Part shown: positions 6,098 to 13,679 of the stretch, in pieces
Layout: each line of letters begins with the position of its first letter
How positions within the stretch are numbered: position 1 is the first letter of the stretch
Assembly: GCA_964637235.1 (NCBI GenBank)
Contig: CAZWVR010000040.1
Location: 1 to 19,454, forward strand
DNA length: 19,454 nt
Direction: 5' to 3'
Source of the DNA: CAZWVR01 sp964637235
GTDB taxonomy: Bacteria; Bacteroidota; Bacteroidia; Bacteroidales; S143-33
The notes under the pieces: generated by a model
What the model was told of the DNA's origin: nothing
The model's database searches: none
Seen by the model: the letters and a program-made list of their open reading frames with translations, nothing else
Translations under genes and position numbers: made by a program

Positions 6098-6754
6098 ATG
6101 GAAGAAAAAAGATTACTTATTGGTGTTAAATTTCCGGAAATGACCGTTAATACAACACACGGTCCAAAAGTATTACCTAAGGATTATGAAGGTAAGTGGC
6201 TTATTTTGTTTAGCCATCCAGCTGATTTTACACCTGTATGTACTACTGAATTTGTAGCTTTTCAGAAGAGATATGAAGAATTTAAGAAATTGAATGCTGA
6301 GTTATTAGGTCTTTCAATTGATCAGGTGTTCTCACATATTAAATGGGTAGAATGGATAGAAAAAGAATTAGGTGTTAAAATTGAATTTCCAATTATAGCT
6401 GATGATAGAGGAGAAGTTGCCGATAAATTAGGAATGACCTTGGCAGGTTCAAGTGTAACTGTTCGTGCTGTATTCTTTATAGATCCTAAGGGTACAATAA
6501 GAGCAATTATTTACTATCCACCTGAATTAGGTCGTAATTTTGATGAAATACTTAGAGCTCTCAAAGCATTACAGGTTTCTGATGCTAATGGAGTTGCTAT
6601 GCCAGCTAACTGGCCAAACAATGAATTGATTGGTGATAAAGTCATTGTGCCACCTGCTGCTTCTTGCAATGATCGTATGAATAGATTAGAGCAAAAAGAT
6701 AAGGGAGAAGTTGAATGTTATGATTGGTGGTTCTGTTATAAAAAGTTAGATTAA
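6098..6754 (+). CDS. Peroxiredoxin, Prx6/archaeal thioredoxin-peroxidase type
   Basis: A 218-residue thiol peroxidase that reduces hydrogen peroxide and organic peroxides. The peroxidatic motif is HPADFTPVCTTEF (40-52) with Cys48; Thr45 and Arg123 of the active site are present. The longer C-terminal half, with PANWPNN and GDKVIVPP, places it in the Prx6 family rather than AhpC. Three more cysteines follow: Cys190, Cys207 and Cys213 in CNDRMNR and VECYDWWFCYKK. The 207/213 pair matches the arrangement known from Aeropyrum pernix thioredoxin peroxidase, so a 2-Cys-like resolving mechanism is plausible. It is cotranscribed with the perR-like gene 2 nt upstream, which probably controls it, and ends in a strong terminator. 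Confidence 0.94.
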   Translation: MEEKRLLIGVKFPEMTVNTTHGPKVLPKDYEGKWLILFSHPADFTPVCTTEFVAFQKRYEEFKKLNAELLGLSIDQVFSHIKWVEWIEKELGVKIEFPIIADDRGEVADKLGMTLAGSSVTVRAVFFIDPKGTIRAIIYYPPELGRNFDEILRALKALQVSDANGVAMPANWPNNELIGDKVIVPPAASCNDRMNRLEQKDKGEVECYDWWFCYKKLD

Positions 6755-6774
6755 ATAAGTTTGATTGCTAATTG

Positions 6775-6830
6775 AATGCCCGACTACTCATTGTGGAATT
6801 TTTCCCATGAGATGGTCGGGCATTTTTATT
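6775..6830 (+). terminator. Rho-independent terminator after prx
   Basis: AATGCCCGAC (6775-6784) pairs perfectly with GTCGGGCATT (6815-6824), with further inner pairing (CTCAT with ATGAG), and T-rich sequence follows. It begins 20 nt after the prx stop. On the opposite strand the stem is followed by a weaker T run, so it might also stop transcripts coming from dnaA. Confidence 0.85.
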
Positions 6831-6881
6831 TTAATTTTTCTTCTTATTATGTTTATAATTTTGCATATGGAATAATTAGGT

Positions 6882-6907
6882 AAAACTCTGTCAAAATTAC
6901 AGTTTTA
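6882..6907 (-). terminator. Weak candidate terminator after dnaA
   Basis: On the minus strand AAAACTGT is followed after 7 nt by ACAGAGTTTT, pairing with a 2-nt bulge, 19 nt past the dnaA stop. The stem is short and AT-rich and there is no long T run, so the stronger hairpin at 6775-6824 may be the real end of the dnaA transcript. Confidence 0.3.
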
Positions 6908-6926
6908 AACATATGTTCAATATTAT

Positions 6927-8342
6927 TTAATAATTTAGCCTTCTTTCAATTATATCTACATAATTTTTTATGTTTTTATCATATTCCAAGAGGTTATTTA
7001 TTACTTTAATAGAGTGTAGTACAGTAGAATGATCTTTATTTCCCAATTCTTTACCTATTGATTTGAGAGAAAGGTTGGTATATTTTTTTGCGAAATACAT
7101 AGATAATTGGCGAGCTAATACTATTTCTGCTGTTCTTTTTTTAAGTTTTATTTCGTGTTCTTTAATATTCATTACATCTGCTACAATTTTTGTAATTTTA
7201 TTAAGGGTGATTTCACCACGTTTTTTCTTTACTACTTTATTTATAAAGTGTTTCACAAAATCTAATGTAATATTTGAAGATTGTTCTACGGAGTATGCCA
7301 TTATTGATATGAGAGTGCCTTCCAAAGCTCTGATATTGTTTGTAACGTTTTCTGCGATATATCGCAATATTTTATCTGAAATTTTTAAACCTTCTTTTTC
7401 AGCCAGATTTTTAAGTATTTGATATCTGAGATTAAAATCGGGAGGTGTTATTTCAGCCATTAGACCGCTTGAGAAGCGAGATATTAGTCTTTCATGCATA
7501 CCTGTAAGTTCAGCAGGGGCTTTATCAGAAGTTATCACTATCTGTTTATTTATTTGTGCTAAGTAATTGAATATGTTGAAGAAGGTTTTTTGAGTTTTTT
7601 CTTTGTTTGCAAGCACTTGAATATCGTCAATTAATAGTACGTCTATATTTTGATAAAAATAAATAAAGTCGTTAATTTCGTTTTTTTGGCTTGCTGATGT
7701 ATATTGAGTTTGGAAATTGTATGCATTTACATATACTACGGAATAGTCGGGGAATAGTTCATTTATTTTATTACCGATAGCTTGTAATAGATGGGTTTTT
7801 CCTACGCCGGTAGGTCCAAATAGAAAGAATGGGTTGAATTTATCACCTGGATTTTGTGCAATTTTTTGAGCTACGGAATATGGTATTCTATTGCTTTCTC
7901 CTACTACGAAGTTTTTAAATACGAACTTAGAATTTAATTGAGATTTAAATTTATATTTTTTAACTCCTGGGATAATAAATGGATTTGCCGGAGGTGAAAA
8001 TTTAGGTAGATCTTCGCTTTGAGTTTTTGCAATTATAGATTCTTGGGGTAAGGTCATTGTACTATGTGTTTTTTTTTGAGAGAGCATTTTTACTTTATAG
8101 CTTAATTTTGCCCCTTTACCAATTACTTTCCAGAGTGCTTTTTTTAGTATATCTAAATAATTGCCTTCTATATATTCTAAGAAATAGTGAGAAGGTACTG
8201 CTATTATAATATTTTTTTCATTTTGTTTATATTGGACTGGTTTAAGAGGTTTAAACCATGCTTCAAATTCATGGTCAGGTATTTCTTGTTTGATAATTTT
8301 CAGTGCATTTTTCCAGATGTTGATATGTGTTTGTGCGCCCAT
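6927..8342 (-). CDS. dnaA: Chromosomal replication initiator protein DnaA
   Basis: AAA+ ATPase that binds the replication origin and opens it. The 471 residues show the usual four domains: domain I (1-85, INIWKNALKIIK and EFEAWFKPLKP), a short linker (90-130), AAA+ domain III and DNA-binding domain IV (378-471). Domain III carries Walker A GPTGVGKTHL (176-185), Walker B VLLIDDIQ (235-242), sensor 1 TSDKAP (271-276), the arginine finger region SRFSSGL (288-294) and sensor 2 NNIRALEG (335-342). Domain IV has the DnaA signature RTAEIVLARQLSMYFAKK and the box-reading DHSTVLHSIK (437-446). There is no dnaN or recF beside it, and no DnaA-box cluster nearby, so this gene does not mark an obvious origin. 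Confidence 0.98.
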   Translation of the reverse strand: MGAQTHINIWKNALKIIKQEIPDHEFEAWFKPLKPVQYKQNEKNIIIAVPSHYFLEYIEGNYLDILKKALWKVIGKGAKLSYKVKMLSQKKTHSTMTLPQESIIAKTQSEDLPKFSPPANPFIIPGVKKYKFKSQLNSKFVFKNFVVGESNRIPYSVAQKIAQNPGDKFNPFFLFGPTGVGKTHLLQAIGNKINELFPDYSVVYVNAYNFQTQYTSASQKNEINDFIYFYQNIDVLLIDDIQVLANKEKTQKTFFNIFNYLAQINKQIVITSDKAPAELTGMHERLISRFSSGLMAEITPPDFNLRYQILKNLAEKEGLKISDKILRYIAENVTNNIRALEGTLISIMAYSVEQSSNITLDFVKHFINKVVKKKRGEITLNKITKIVADVMNIKEHEIKLKKRTAEIVLARQLSMYFAKKYTNLSLKSIGKELGNKDHSTVLHSIKVINNLLEYDKNIKNYVDIIERRLNY

Positions 8343-8357
8343 AATGTTTGTTTAAAT

Positions 8358-8377
8358 AAATATCAAAAAAGATATTT
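8358..8377. promoter_or_regulatory. Dyad 16 nt upstream of dnaA
   Basis: AAATATC (8358-8364) and GATATTT (8371-8377) are exact inverted arms around A6. Its position just before the dnaA start would fit an operator or a 5'-leader hairpin. I found no exact TAnnTTTG box on the minus strand for dnaA, so its promoter is not assigned. Confidence 0.35.
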
Positions 8378-8798
8378 TTCTTTTTCTGGTAATAAATAAT
8401 ATACAAATTCTTTTTGTAATTCCAAATTTTTTCATTCTTGATTTTTTATTTTTTTTAAAACTATATTGAAAATCAAATGATACTAATATCTTAAATAATG
8501 TTAAAAACAATTAACAGGTTTATTGTTTTATCTTTTTATTTTTTTAAGTATTTGATTATAAGTAAGTTTAATTATTTTATAAAAATTTGGCGAGGATTAT
8601 TTTGGTGGTTTTGTTTAAATTTAATTATCAATGCTTTATAAAGTGTTATTTTTTTATCTTATAAATACATATGTATAATTTTTATTACAATAAGTTAAAC
8701 AAAAAAATTATAAATTTTATAATATATTGATTTTTAATGAAATATGATGTAAAATAAATACTACTTATTGTTGAATAGATAAAAATACTTTTAATAAT

Positions 8799-8817
8799 TT
8801 GCTAAAAATATTAGCAA
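8799..8817. repeat. Inverted repeat TTGCTAA-N5-TTAGCAA, related to 2381-2395
   Basis: Seven-base perfect arms flank AAATA; allowing one bulged T, pairing extends to TAATTTGCTAA with TTAGCAATTA. The inner 15 bp differ by one base from the repeat at 2381-2395. Confidence 0.4.
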
Positions 8818-8825
8818 TTAAATTA

Positions 8826-8838
8826 TGACAATTTGTCA
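8826..8838. promoter_or_regulatory. Dyad TGACAA-T-TTGTCA, candidate binding site
   Basis: Perfect 6-bp arms around one base, unusual in containing G and C within otherwise A/T-only DNA. It sits 8 bp from the inverted repeat at 8799-8817. Shape and size resemble binding sites of dimeric regulators, but no regulated gene starts nearby. Confidence 0.3.
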
Positions 8839-8963
8839 GTAGAGAAAATATTGGACTTTTCGAAAGGAGGGATGATAAGTTAGTGTTTATAGTAAAAAAG
8901 GATTGTCTAAGGCTCAAAAGAATATAATATGATATAAAAAGACCTTTCTGTGATAAGGAGAAT

Positions 8964-8992
8964 AAAAAGGAGGCGACTTTTTAGGCGCCCCT
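8964..8992 (-). terminator. Rho-independent terminator of the lipoprotein gene
   Basis: On the minus strand AGGGGCG pairs with CGCCTCCT (one bulged A) and is followed directly by TTTTT at 8968-8964. It begins 15 nt past the stop codon at 9007, an ideal distance. This is one of the few GC-rich spots in the area. Confidence 0.75.
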
Positions 8993-9006
8993 ATGAAGAT
9001 TTTTAG

Positions 9007-9525
9007 TTATTCATTTTTATGGATAAGTACTATATTGTATTTATCAGCGTATTTGTGAGCAGCCTTGCTGGTATTATCTTCTAATGCTATCATTTTATCT
9101 ATAAATTGTTTTTCTGCGTTATCAAGTTTTTCGATGCTTTCTTCATTTGAAAGACTTGGATCATTTTTTAATATATCTACTATTTCTTTGCCCTCATTTT
9201 TAAATATTTTGATACTTTGAGACAGAAAATTATCTATGCTTGGATATAAGATATTTTCTTTTTTTACGACATTCTTTTTAAAGGTTTTATAGTTTTGTTT
9301 AAGTTTATTTAGGTCTGATTCATAAATTGCTTCAAAATCTTCTATTGTAATCGTTGAATCATGTAGATCATCATAAAATTGACTTATAATATCATCAGCG
9401 AGATTATAGTAATTACTAAGTTCATCATAGTAGTTAGATGGATCAAATTTTTTACAAGACAGATTTAGTGTTAACAGTAGTAATAATATACCTCCAAGGA
9501 CAGTAATTGAGAAATTTGTTTTCAT
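9007..9525 (-). CDS. Small helical putative lipoprotein, function unknown
   Basis: A 172-residue protein I do not recognise. It begins with a signal sequence: MKTNFS, a hydrophobic core (7-20) and a lipobox-like end LNLSCKK, with Cys24 the probable lipidated residue; Asn at -3 is unusual but Bacteroidota lipoboxes are loose. The mature part is acidic, Asp/Glu/Lys/Asn-rich and predicted by eye to be mostly helical (YYDELSNYYNLADDIISQFYDD and the heptad-like stretch at 130-165), without cysteines or enzyme motifs. It stands alone, with its own terminator and with the divergent aroG promoter behind it. A periplasmic or outer-membrane helical-bundle protein is the most that can be said. Confidence 0.75.
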   Translation of the reverse strand: MKTNFSITVLGGILLLLLTLNLSCKKFDPSNYYDELSNYYNLADDIISQFYDDLHDSTITIEDFEAIYESDLNKLKQNYKTFKKNVVKKENILYPSIDNFLSQSIKIFKNEGKEIVDILKNDPSLSNEESIEKLDNAEKQFIDKMIALEDNTSKAAHKYADKYNIVLIHKNE

Positions 9526-9603
9526 ATTATTTAGTTTATAGGTTTGTTGTAAAAATAGAAAAAAGGTTTTATTTAATAAACATATTTTGATGAAATAACT
9601 AAA

Positions 9604-9633
9604 TTTGAATGCAAGAGAAAAATATTATCTTTG
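9604..9633 (+). promoter_or_regulatory. Promoter of the aroG-CM operon (TTTG-N18-TATCTTTG)
   Basis: TTTG at 9604-9607 and TATCTTTG at 9626-9633 are 18 nt apart, close to the Bacteroidota consensus. Transcription would start near 9640, leaving about 130 nt of leader before the chosen start at 9770. I see no clear leader peptide or riboswitch in that leader. Confidence 0.65.
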
Positions 9634-9769
9634 TCAAATACTAGGTAATATTAGTTAATTGGAGTTTGGGCATTTATATAGATTACAATTTATAGGCGAT
9701 ATAAGCTATGGAGTAGTGGATCATTGATTTTTTAAAGAAATGGCTTTAATTTATTTAACAAGTAAAAAA

Positions 9770-10861
9770 ATGGATTTTATACCTATTAGGCAGTGGTTTA
9801 AGGAGTTGGAATATGAACATTTTATAATTATAGCAGGACCGTGTGCTGCTGAGAGTAAGGAGCAAGTTTTATCTACTGCTGAGGAAATAAAAAAGATAGA
9901 TAAGGTTAGAATATTTCGTGCGGGATTATGGAAGCCGAGGACGAGTCCACATAGTTTTGAAGGAGTAGGAGAGGAAGGCATAGAGTGGTTAAAAGAGGTA
10001 AAGAGTAAATATCAGTTATTGATAGCTACTGAGGTAGCTAAGCCTGTACATATAGAGAGGTTATTAAGTTCGGGTGCTGTTGATATATTTTGGATAGGAG
10101 CAAGAAGTGTATCTAATCCTTTTTCTATCCAAGAGCTTGCAGAAGCAGTAAGGGGTGTGGATATTCCAATACTTGTAAAAAATCCGATACATCCGGATTT
10201 ACGCTTGTGGATAGGGGCAATAGAGCGTTTTTTAAAGGCTGGAGTAAAAAAAATAGGGGCTATACATAGGGGTTTTTATCCTTTTGAGCGGAGTAAACTT
10301 CGTAATATTCCTAAGTGGGAGATAGCCATAGAATTAAAAGTTCAAATGAAAGATTTACCTATAATAGGGGATCCGAGTCATATTGCCGGGGATAAAAAGT
10401 TTATACCAGAGATTGCTCAATATGGTATAGATTTAAATTTTGATGGACTAATGATAGAGACCCATATAAATCCGTTGCGAGCTCTTAGTGATTCTAAACA
10501 ACAGTTGACACCATTAGAATTAAAAAAAATATTAGAAGTTTTAGTATTTAAACGGCGAAATATTAAGAGTACTTCGGAATTGGAACAATATAGACAGCAA
10601 ATAGATTCTATTGATTATCAGATAATAGAACTTTTATATAAAAGAATGCAGATTGTAAAGAATATTGGAATTTTTAAAAAACGAACTTCGATACCTATAT
10701 TTGATTTAGAAAGATGGATAGAGATTAGAGAGAGTAGATTAGAATTTGCCAGAAAATTAGGTTTAGATATTGAATTTATGAAAAAAATATTACAACTTAT
10801 TCATAAACAGTCTATTACAGAACAACAAAAAATAAAAAATGGGAAGGACAAACAAAAGTAA
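9770..10861 (+). CDS. Bifunctional DAHP synthase / chorismate mutase
   Basis: Fuses the first step of the shikimate pathway (phosphoenolpyruvate + erythrose 4-phosphate to DAHP) to chorismate mutase, the branch to prephenate for Phe/Tyr. From ATG 9770 the protein has 363 residues. DAHP synthase motifs: IAGPCAAES (21-29), FRAGLWKPRTSP (49-60), VKNP (136-139), IHRGFYPFE (165-173), GDPSHIAG (200-207) and DGLMIETH (225-232). Residues 268-350 are an AroQ-type chorismate mutase helix bundle (LEQYRQQIDSIDYQIIELL, RMQIVKNIGIFKK). The order, synthase first and mutase second, is the one usual in Bacteroidota. An ATG at 9740 would add MALIYLTSKK; the later start fits the family's N-terminus (Met about 21 residues before AGPC). 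The downstream gene overlaps its end by 23 nt. Confidence 0.94.
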   Translation: MDFIPIRQWFKELEYEHFIIIAGPCAAESKEQVLSTAEEIKKIDKVRIFRAGLWKPRTSPHSFEGVGEEGIEWLKEVKSKYQLLIATEVAKPVHIERLLSSGAVDIFWIGARSVSNPFSIQELAEAVRGVDIPILVKNPIHPDLRLWIGAIERFLKAGVKKIGAIHRGFYPFERSKLRNIPKWEIAIELKVQMKDLPIIGDPSHIAGDKKFIPEIAQYGIDLNFDGLMIETHINPLRALSDSKQQLTPLELKKILEVLVFKRRNIKSTSELEQYRQQIDSIDYQIIELLYKRMQIVKNIGIFKKRTSIPIFDLERWIEIRESRLEFARKLGLDIEFMKKILQLIHKQSITEQQKIKNGKDKQK

Positions 10862-11906
10862 AAAGTCTGTAAAGACTTTACAGCTTATTTTTTTAATAAT
10901 AGTTCTGCTTATTGCCGCAGTATATGAGTATAGGCATAGGGGAAATAGTCAAGATAGGGTAAAAGTAAATAGTAAAGATTTAACGGTTATGTTTTATAAT
11001 GTTGAGAATTTGTTTGATCCTCAGGATGCACCAACACAGATGGATGATGATTATACTCCTCATGGTAAGAAGCATTGGACATACAAGAAGTATCACGATA
11101 AATTAAAACACATAGCGAAGGTAATAGAACTAATAGGAGGCGATGATTTACCGGATATAATTGGCTTAGCGGAGATAGAGGATAGGAAGGTTTTAGAAGA
11201 TTTAATTTCTCAGGAACCTCTGAGAAAGGCTAATTACAAGATAATTCATTACGAAAGTTTAGACCCCCGTGGTATTGATGTAGCGTTGTTATATAAACCA
11301 TCAGAGTTCAGATATATAAGTGATAAGCAGATTTTTTTGTATAGCAAAAAAGGGCATAAAATGCATACTCGGCCGATATTAGAGGTTATAGGAGAATATA
11401 AAGGGCAGAAGGTTTATATATTTGTAAATCATTGGAAGTCGCGTGTTCCAGACCAGAAAGAAACGGAATATAAACGAATTATTGCAGCTGCAGCTTTATA
11501 CAATGAAGTAAGAAAGATTTTACGGGATGATCCTAATGCTAATATTATTATTATGGGGGATTTTAATGACACATGCCATGATAGAAGTATAAAAAAGAAG
11601 CTTAAAGCTCGTTTAGATAGGAATTTTAAATCTCCGAATGAATTATATAATGCAATGGCGGCGGTATGTAAGAAGGGTAGAGGAACTACCTATCATGGAG
11701 GGGATTGGTATATGTTTGATCAGATTATAGTATCACAAGCATTATTAGACACTTCTGGCTTATATTTAGTTAAGGCAGATATATTTAGCGGAGATGATTT
11801 ATTGATAAAGAAGCACGGTAAAGTTTATCCGAATCGTGCTTTTGTACATAATGAATATACAGGGGGAGTAAGTGATCACTTGCCTGTATATGCGATAATT
11901 AAGTGA
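10839..11906 (+). CDS. Membrane-anchored endonuclease/exonuclease/phosphatase-family protein
   Basis: A 355-residue EEP-fold phosphohydrolase. A short basic N-terminus and one hydrophobic helix (about 15-30) followed by a polar stretch indicate an N-terminal membrane anchor with the catalytic domain outside the cytoplasm. The EEP catalytic set is present in order: FYNVENLFD (52-60, Asn54), GLAEIEDR (109-116, Glu112), VNHWKSR (196-202, His198), MGDFNDTC (239-246, Asp241/Asn243), and GGVSDHLP (342-349, Asp346/His347). The family includes nucleases, sphingomyelinases and phosphoesterases; the substrate cannot be predicted here. It overlaps aroG-CM by 23 nt, and the carrier gene starts at its stop codon, so the three are one translationally linked operon, although no metabolic connection is evident. 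Confidence 0.88.
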   Translation: MGRTNKSKKSVKTLQLIFLIIVLLIAAVYEYRHRGNSQDRVKVNSKDLTVMFYNVENLFDPQDAPTQMDDDYTPHGKKHWTYKKYHDKLKHIAKVIELIGGDDLPDIIGLAEIEDRKVLEDLISQEPLRKANYKIIHYESLDPRGIDVALLYKPSEFRYISDKQIFLYSKKGHKMHTRPILEVIGEYKGQKVYIFVNHWKSRVPDQKETEYKRIIAAAALYNEVRKILRDDPNANIIIMGDFNDTCHDRSIKKKLKARLDRNFKSPNELYNAMAAVCKKGRGTTYHGGDWYMFDQIIVSQALLDTSGLYLVKADIFSGDDLLIKKHGKVYPNRAFVHNEYTGGVSDHLPVYAIIK

Positions 11907-13675
11907 ATATGTTTTATTGGGACGTTATTTTAGTTTATTTTGTATTAATTTTTATCATAGTCTCTTTATATTTTGATTTACTTGGGGCTGGTTTTACTTT
12001 TTTATTAGGAGTGACGTTATTAGCAGCCTTTGGCATTATTACGCCAGAGGAGATGTTCAGTGGAGTAGCTAATCAGCAGATAGGGATAATATTGTTATTA
12101 TTATTGTTAGGGAGTATATATAGGGAGACAGGTATCTTAAGTAAATTTTTTGATAAAGTATTTAAGGGGATAAGAACTACTAAGGGTTTTATGCGACGTA
12201 TAATGTTTATAATTACTCCATTATCAGCTTTTGTAAACAATACTCCTTTGGTAGCCCTTATGTTGCCTTATGCTCATGAATGGGCAAAAAAGAATAAACG
12301 ACCTATTTCTAAGCTTTTAATACCACTTTCTTACGCTGCTATATTAGGAGGTTGCACAACTTTGATAGGTACTTCCAGTAATTTGATTGTAAATGGAATG
12401 GTTGTGGATAATGGTTTTCCATCTTTGGATATTTATGATTTTTCCCTTGTGGGCATTCCAATGATTTTTATAGGATATTTATACATGGAGTTTATAGGTT
12501 ATCGCTTATTGCCGAGTAAATATGTAACAAGTGAATATGTAAATACTAATATGCGTGAATATGTAATAGAAGCACAGCTTTCTCGTAAATCTCCTATTAT
12601 AGGTAAAACTGTACAAGAAGCAGGTTTAAGGAATCTTCCCGGATTATTTCTTTTTCAGATTATGCGTAATCATGAGTTGCTTTTTCCGGTTTCTAATGAT
12701 ACTATAATATTAGAGGAAGATATATTGTTTTTTGCTGGGGATACTACTTCTATAATTGATTTATTGAATTCTAACAAAGGTTTAAGAAATCCTTATGTGG
12801 GGATGTTTGCAAGAAAAAAGCATACGGATTTAATAGAAATTGTTATTTCTCATAATTCAGGGTTGATAGGTAAGACTTTAAAGCAAGAGAATTTTAGAGC
12901 GAAATATGATGCTACTGTTATAGCAATTCATAGGAATGGGGAGAAAATAAACGGTAAATTAGGTTCTGTGAAATTGCGTGCGGGAGATGTATTATTGCTT
13001 CTGGTAGGAGAGAAATTTTATGACTTAGCTACTGGTTCAAAAGATTTTTATATAATCTCAAAAGTTAAGGAGTTTCGTAAAATTGGTTTTTTTAAAAGTT
13101 TTATATTGGTATTTGGGACTATTTTGTTAATAGTTTTAGCTAGTTTTAAGCTTATAAATTTGTTTATAGGATTGATAGTTTTTTTGAGTTTATTATTATT
13201 GTTAAAAATTACCAATCCAAAGCAATTGGCAAAAAGTATTGATTATGATTTAGCGTTTATAATAGTTATGGCATTAGCGTTAGGTATAGCGATGCATAAG
13301 ACAGGAGTAGCTGAGGGTTTATCAAATTTGCTGATAGATATTTTTAGACCTTGGGGTAGTGTAGGAATATTAGCAGGGTTGTACATTATTACAAGTATTT
13401 TAGCAGCCTTCATTACAAATAAAGCAGCTATTGCTATATCTTTTCCGATAGCGATTAGTATAGCCAGAGATTTAGGATTATCTATAAAAGCATTTATTTT
13501 GGTGATAGCTTTTGCGGCAGCTGCAAACTTTATGACGCCAATAGGGTATCAGACTAATACAATGGTTTATGGTCCTGGGCAATATAAATTTCGGGATTTT
13601 ATACGTGTAGGTTTACCATTGACGATTTTGTATGCTATAGTTACGGTTTTTATTTTATCCTGGAAGTATCTTTGA
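11903..13675 (+). CDS. SLC13/DASS-type anion transporter with two RCK_C (TrkA_C) domains
   Basis: A 590-residue inner-membrane carrier of the SLC13/ArsB superfamily, probably sodium-coupled. The N-terminal half has membrane helices around 8-45, 58-75, 97-120, 138-165 and 180-200, with the family motifs SAFVNNTP (108-115) and GGCTTLIGTSSN (149-160). A cytoplasmic loop of about 180 residues (218-385) carries two RCK_C domains, each with a phase such as SPIIGKTVQEAGLR and SGLIGKTLKQENFR. The second membrane half repeats the motifs as AAFITNKAAI (501-510) and FMTPIGYQTN (543-552). Carriers of this layout are annotated as sulfate, dicarboxylate or 'SLC13 family' permeases; the substrate is not readable. 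Start: GTG 11903, overlapping the previous stop as GTGA, or ATG 11909; both are plausible. Confidence 0.9.
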   Translation: MNMFYWDVILVYFVLIFIIVSLYFDLLGAGFTFLLGVTLLAAFGIITPEEMFSGVANQQIGIILLLLLLGSIYRETGILSKFFDKVFKGIRTTKGFMRRIMFIITPLSAFVNNTPLVALMLPYAHEWAKKNKRPISKLLIPLSYAAILGGCTTLIGTSSNLIVNGMVVDNGFPSLDIYDFSLVGIPMIFIGYLYMEFIGYRLLPSKYVTSEYVNTNMREYVIEAQLSRKSPIIGKTVQEAGLRNLPGLFLFQIMRNHELLFPVSNDTIILEEDILFFAGDTTSIIDLLNSNKGLRNPYVGMFARKKHTDLIEIVISHNSGLIGKTLKQENFRAKYDATVIAIHRNGEKINGKLGSVKLRAGDVLLLLVGEKFYDLATGSKDFYIISKVKEFRKIGFFKSFILVFGTILLIVLASFKLINLFIGLIVFLSLLLLLKITNPKQLAKSIDYDLAFIIVMALALGIAMHKTGVAEGLSNLLIDIFRPWGSVGILAGLYIITSILAAFITNKAAIAISFPIAISIARDLGLSIKAFILVIAFAAAANFMTPIGYQTNTMVYGPGQYKFRDFIRVGLPLTILYAIVTVFILSWKYL

Positions 13676-13679
13676 GTAT

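Larger units (their letters stand above)
8343..9006. other. 660-bp non-coding stretch between dnaA and the lipoprotein gene
   Basis: No coding sequence or RNA gene is recognisable. It contains the dnaA leader dyad (8358-8377), an AT dyad ATTATAAA-T-TTTATAAT (8707-8723), the inverted repeat at 8799-8817, the dyad at 8826-8838 and the lipoprotein terminator (8964-8992). Bases 8850-8960 are visibly richer in G than the rest and might hold a small transcript, but no promoter was found. No TTATNCACA boxes are present, so there is no support for an origin here. Confidence 0.5.

Noticed and set aside
9640..9769. Riboswitch or attenuator in the aroG-CM leader
   Set aside because: The leader is about 130 nt, but I found no run of Phe/Tyr/Trp codons, no terminator hairpin and no recognisable riboswitch core.
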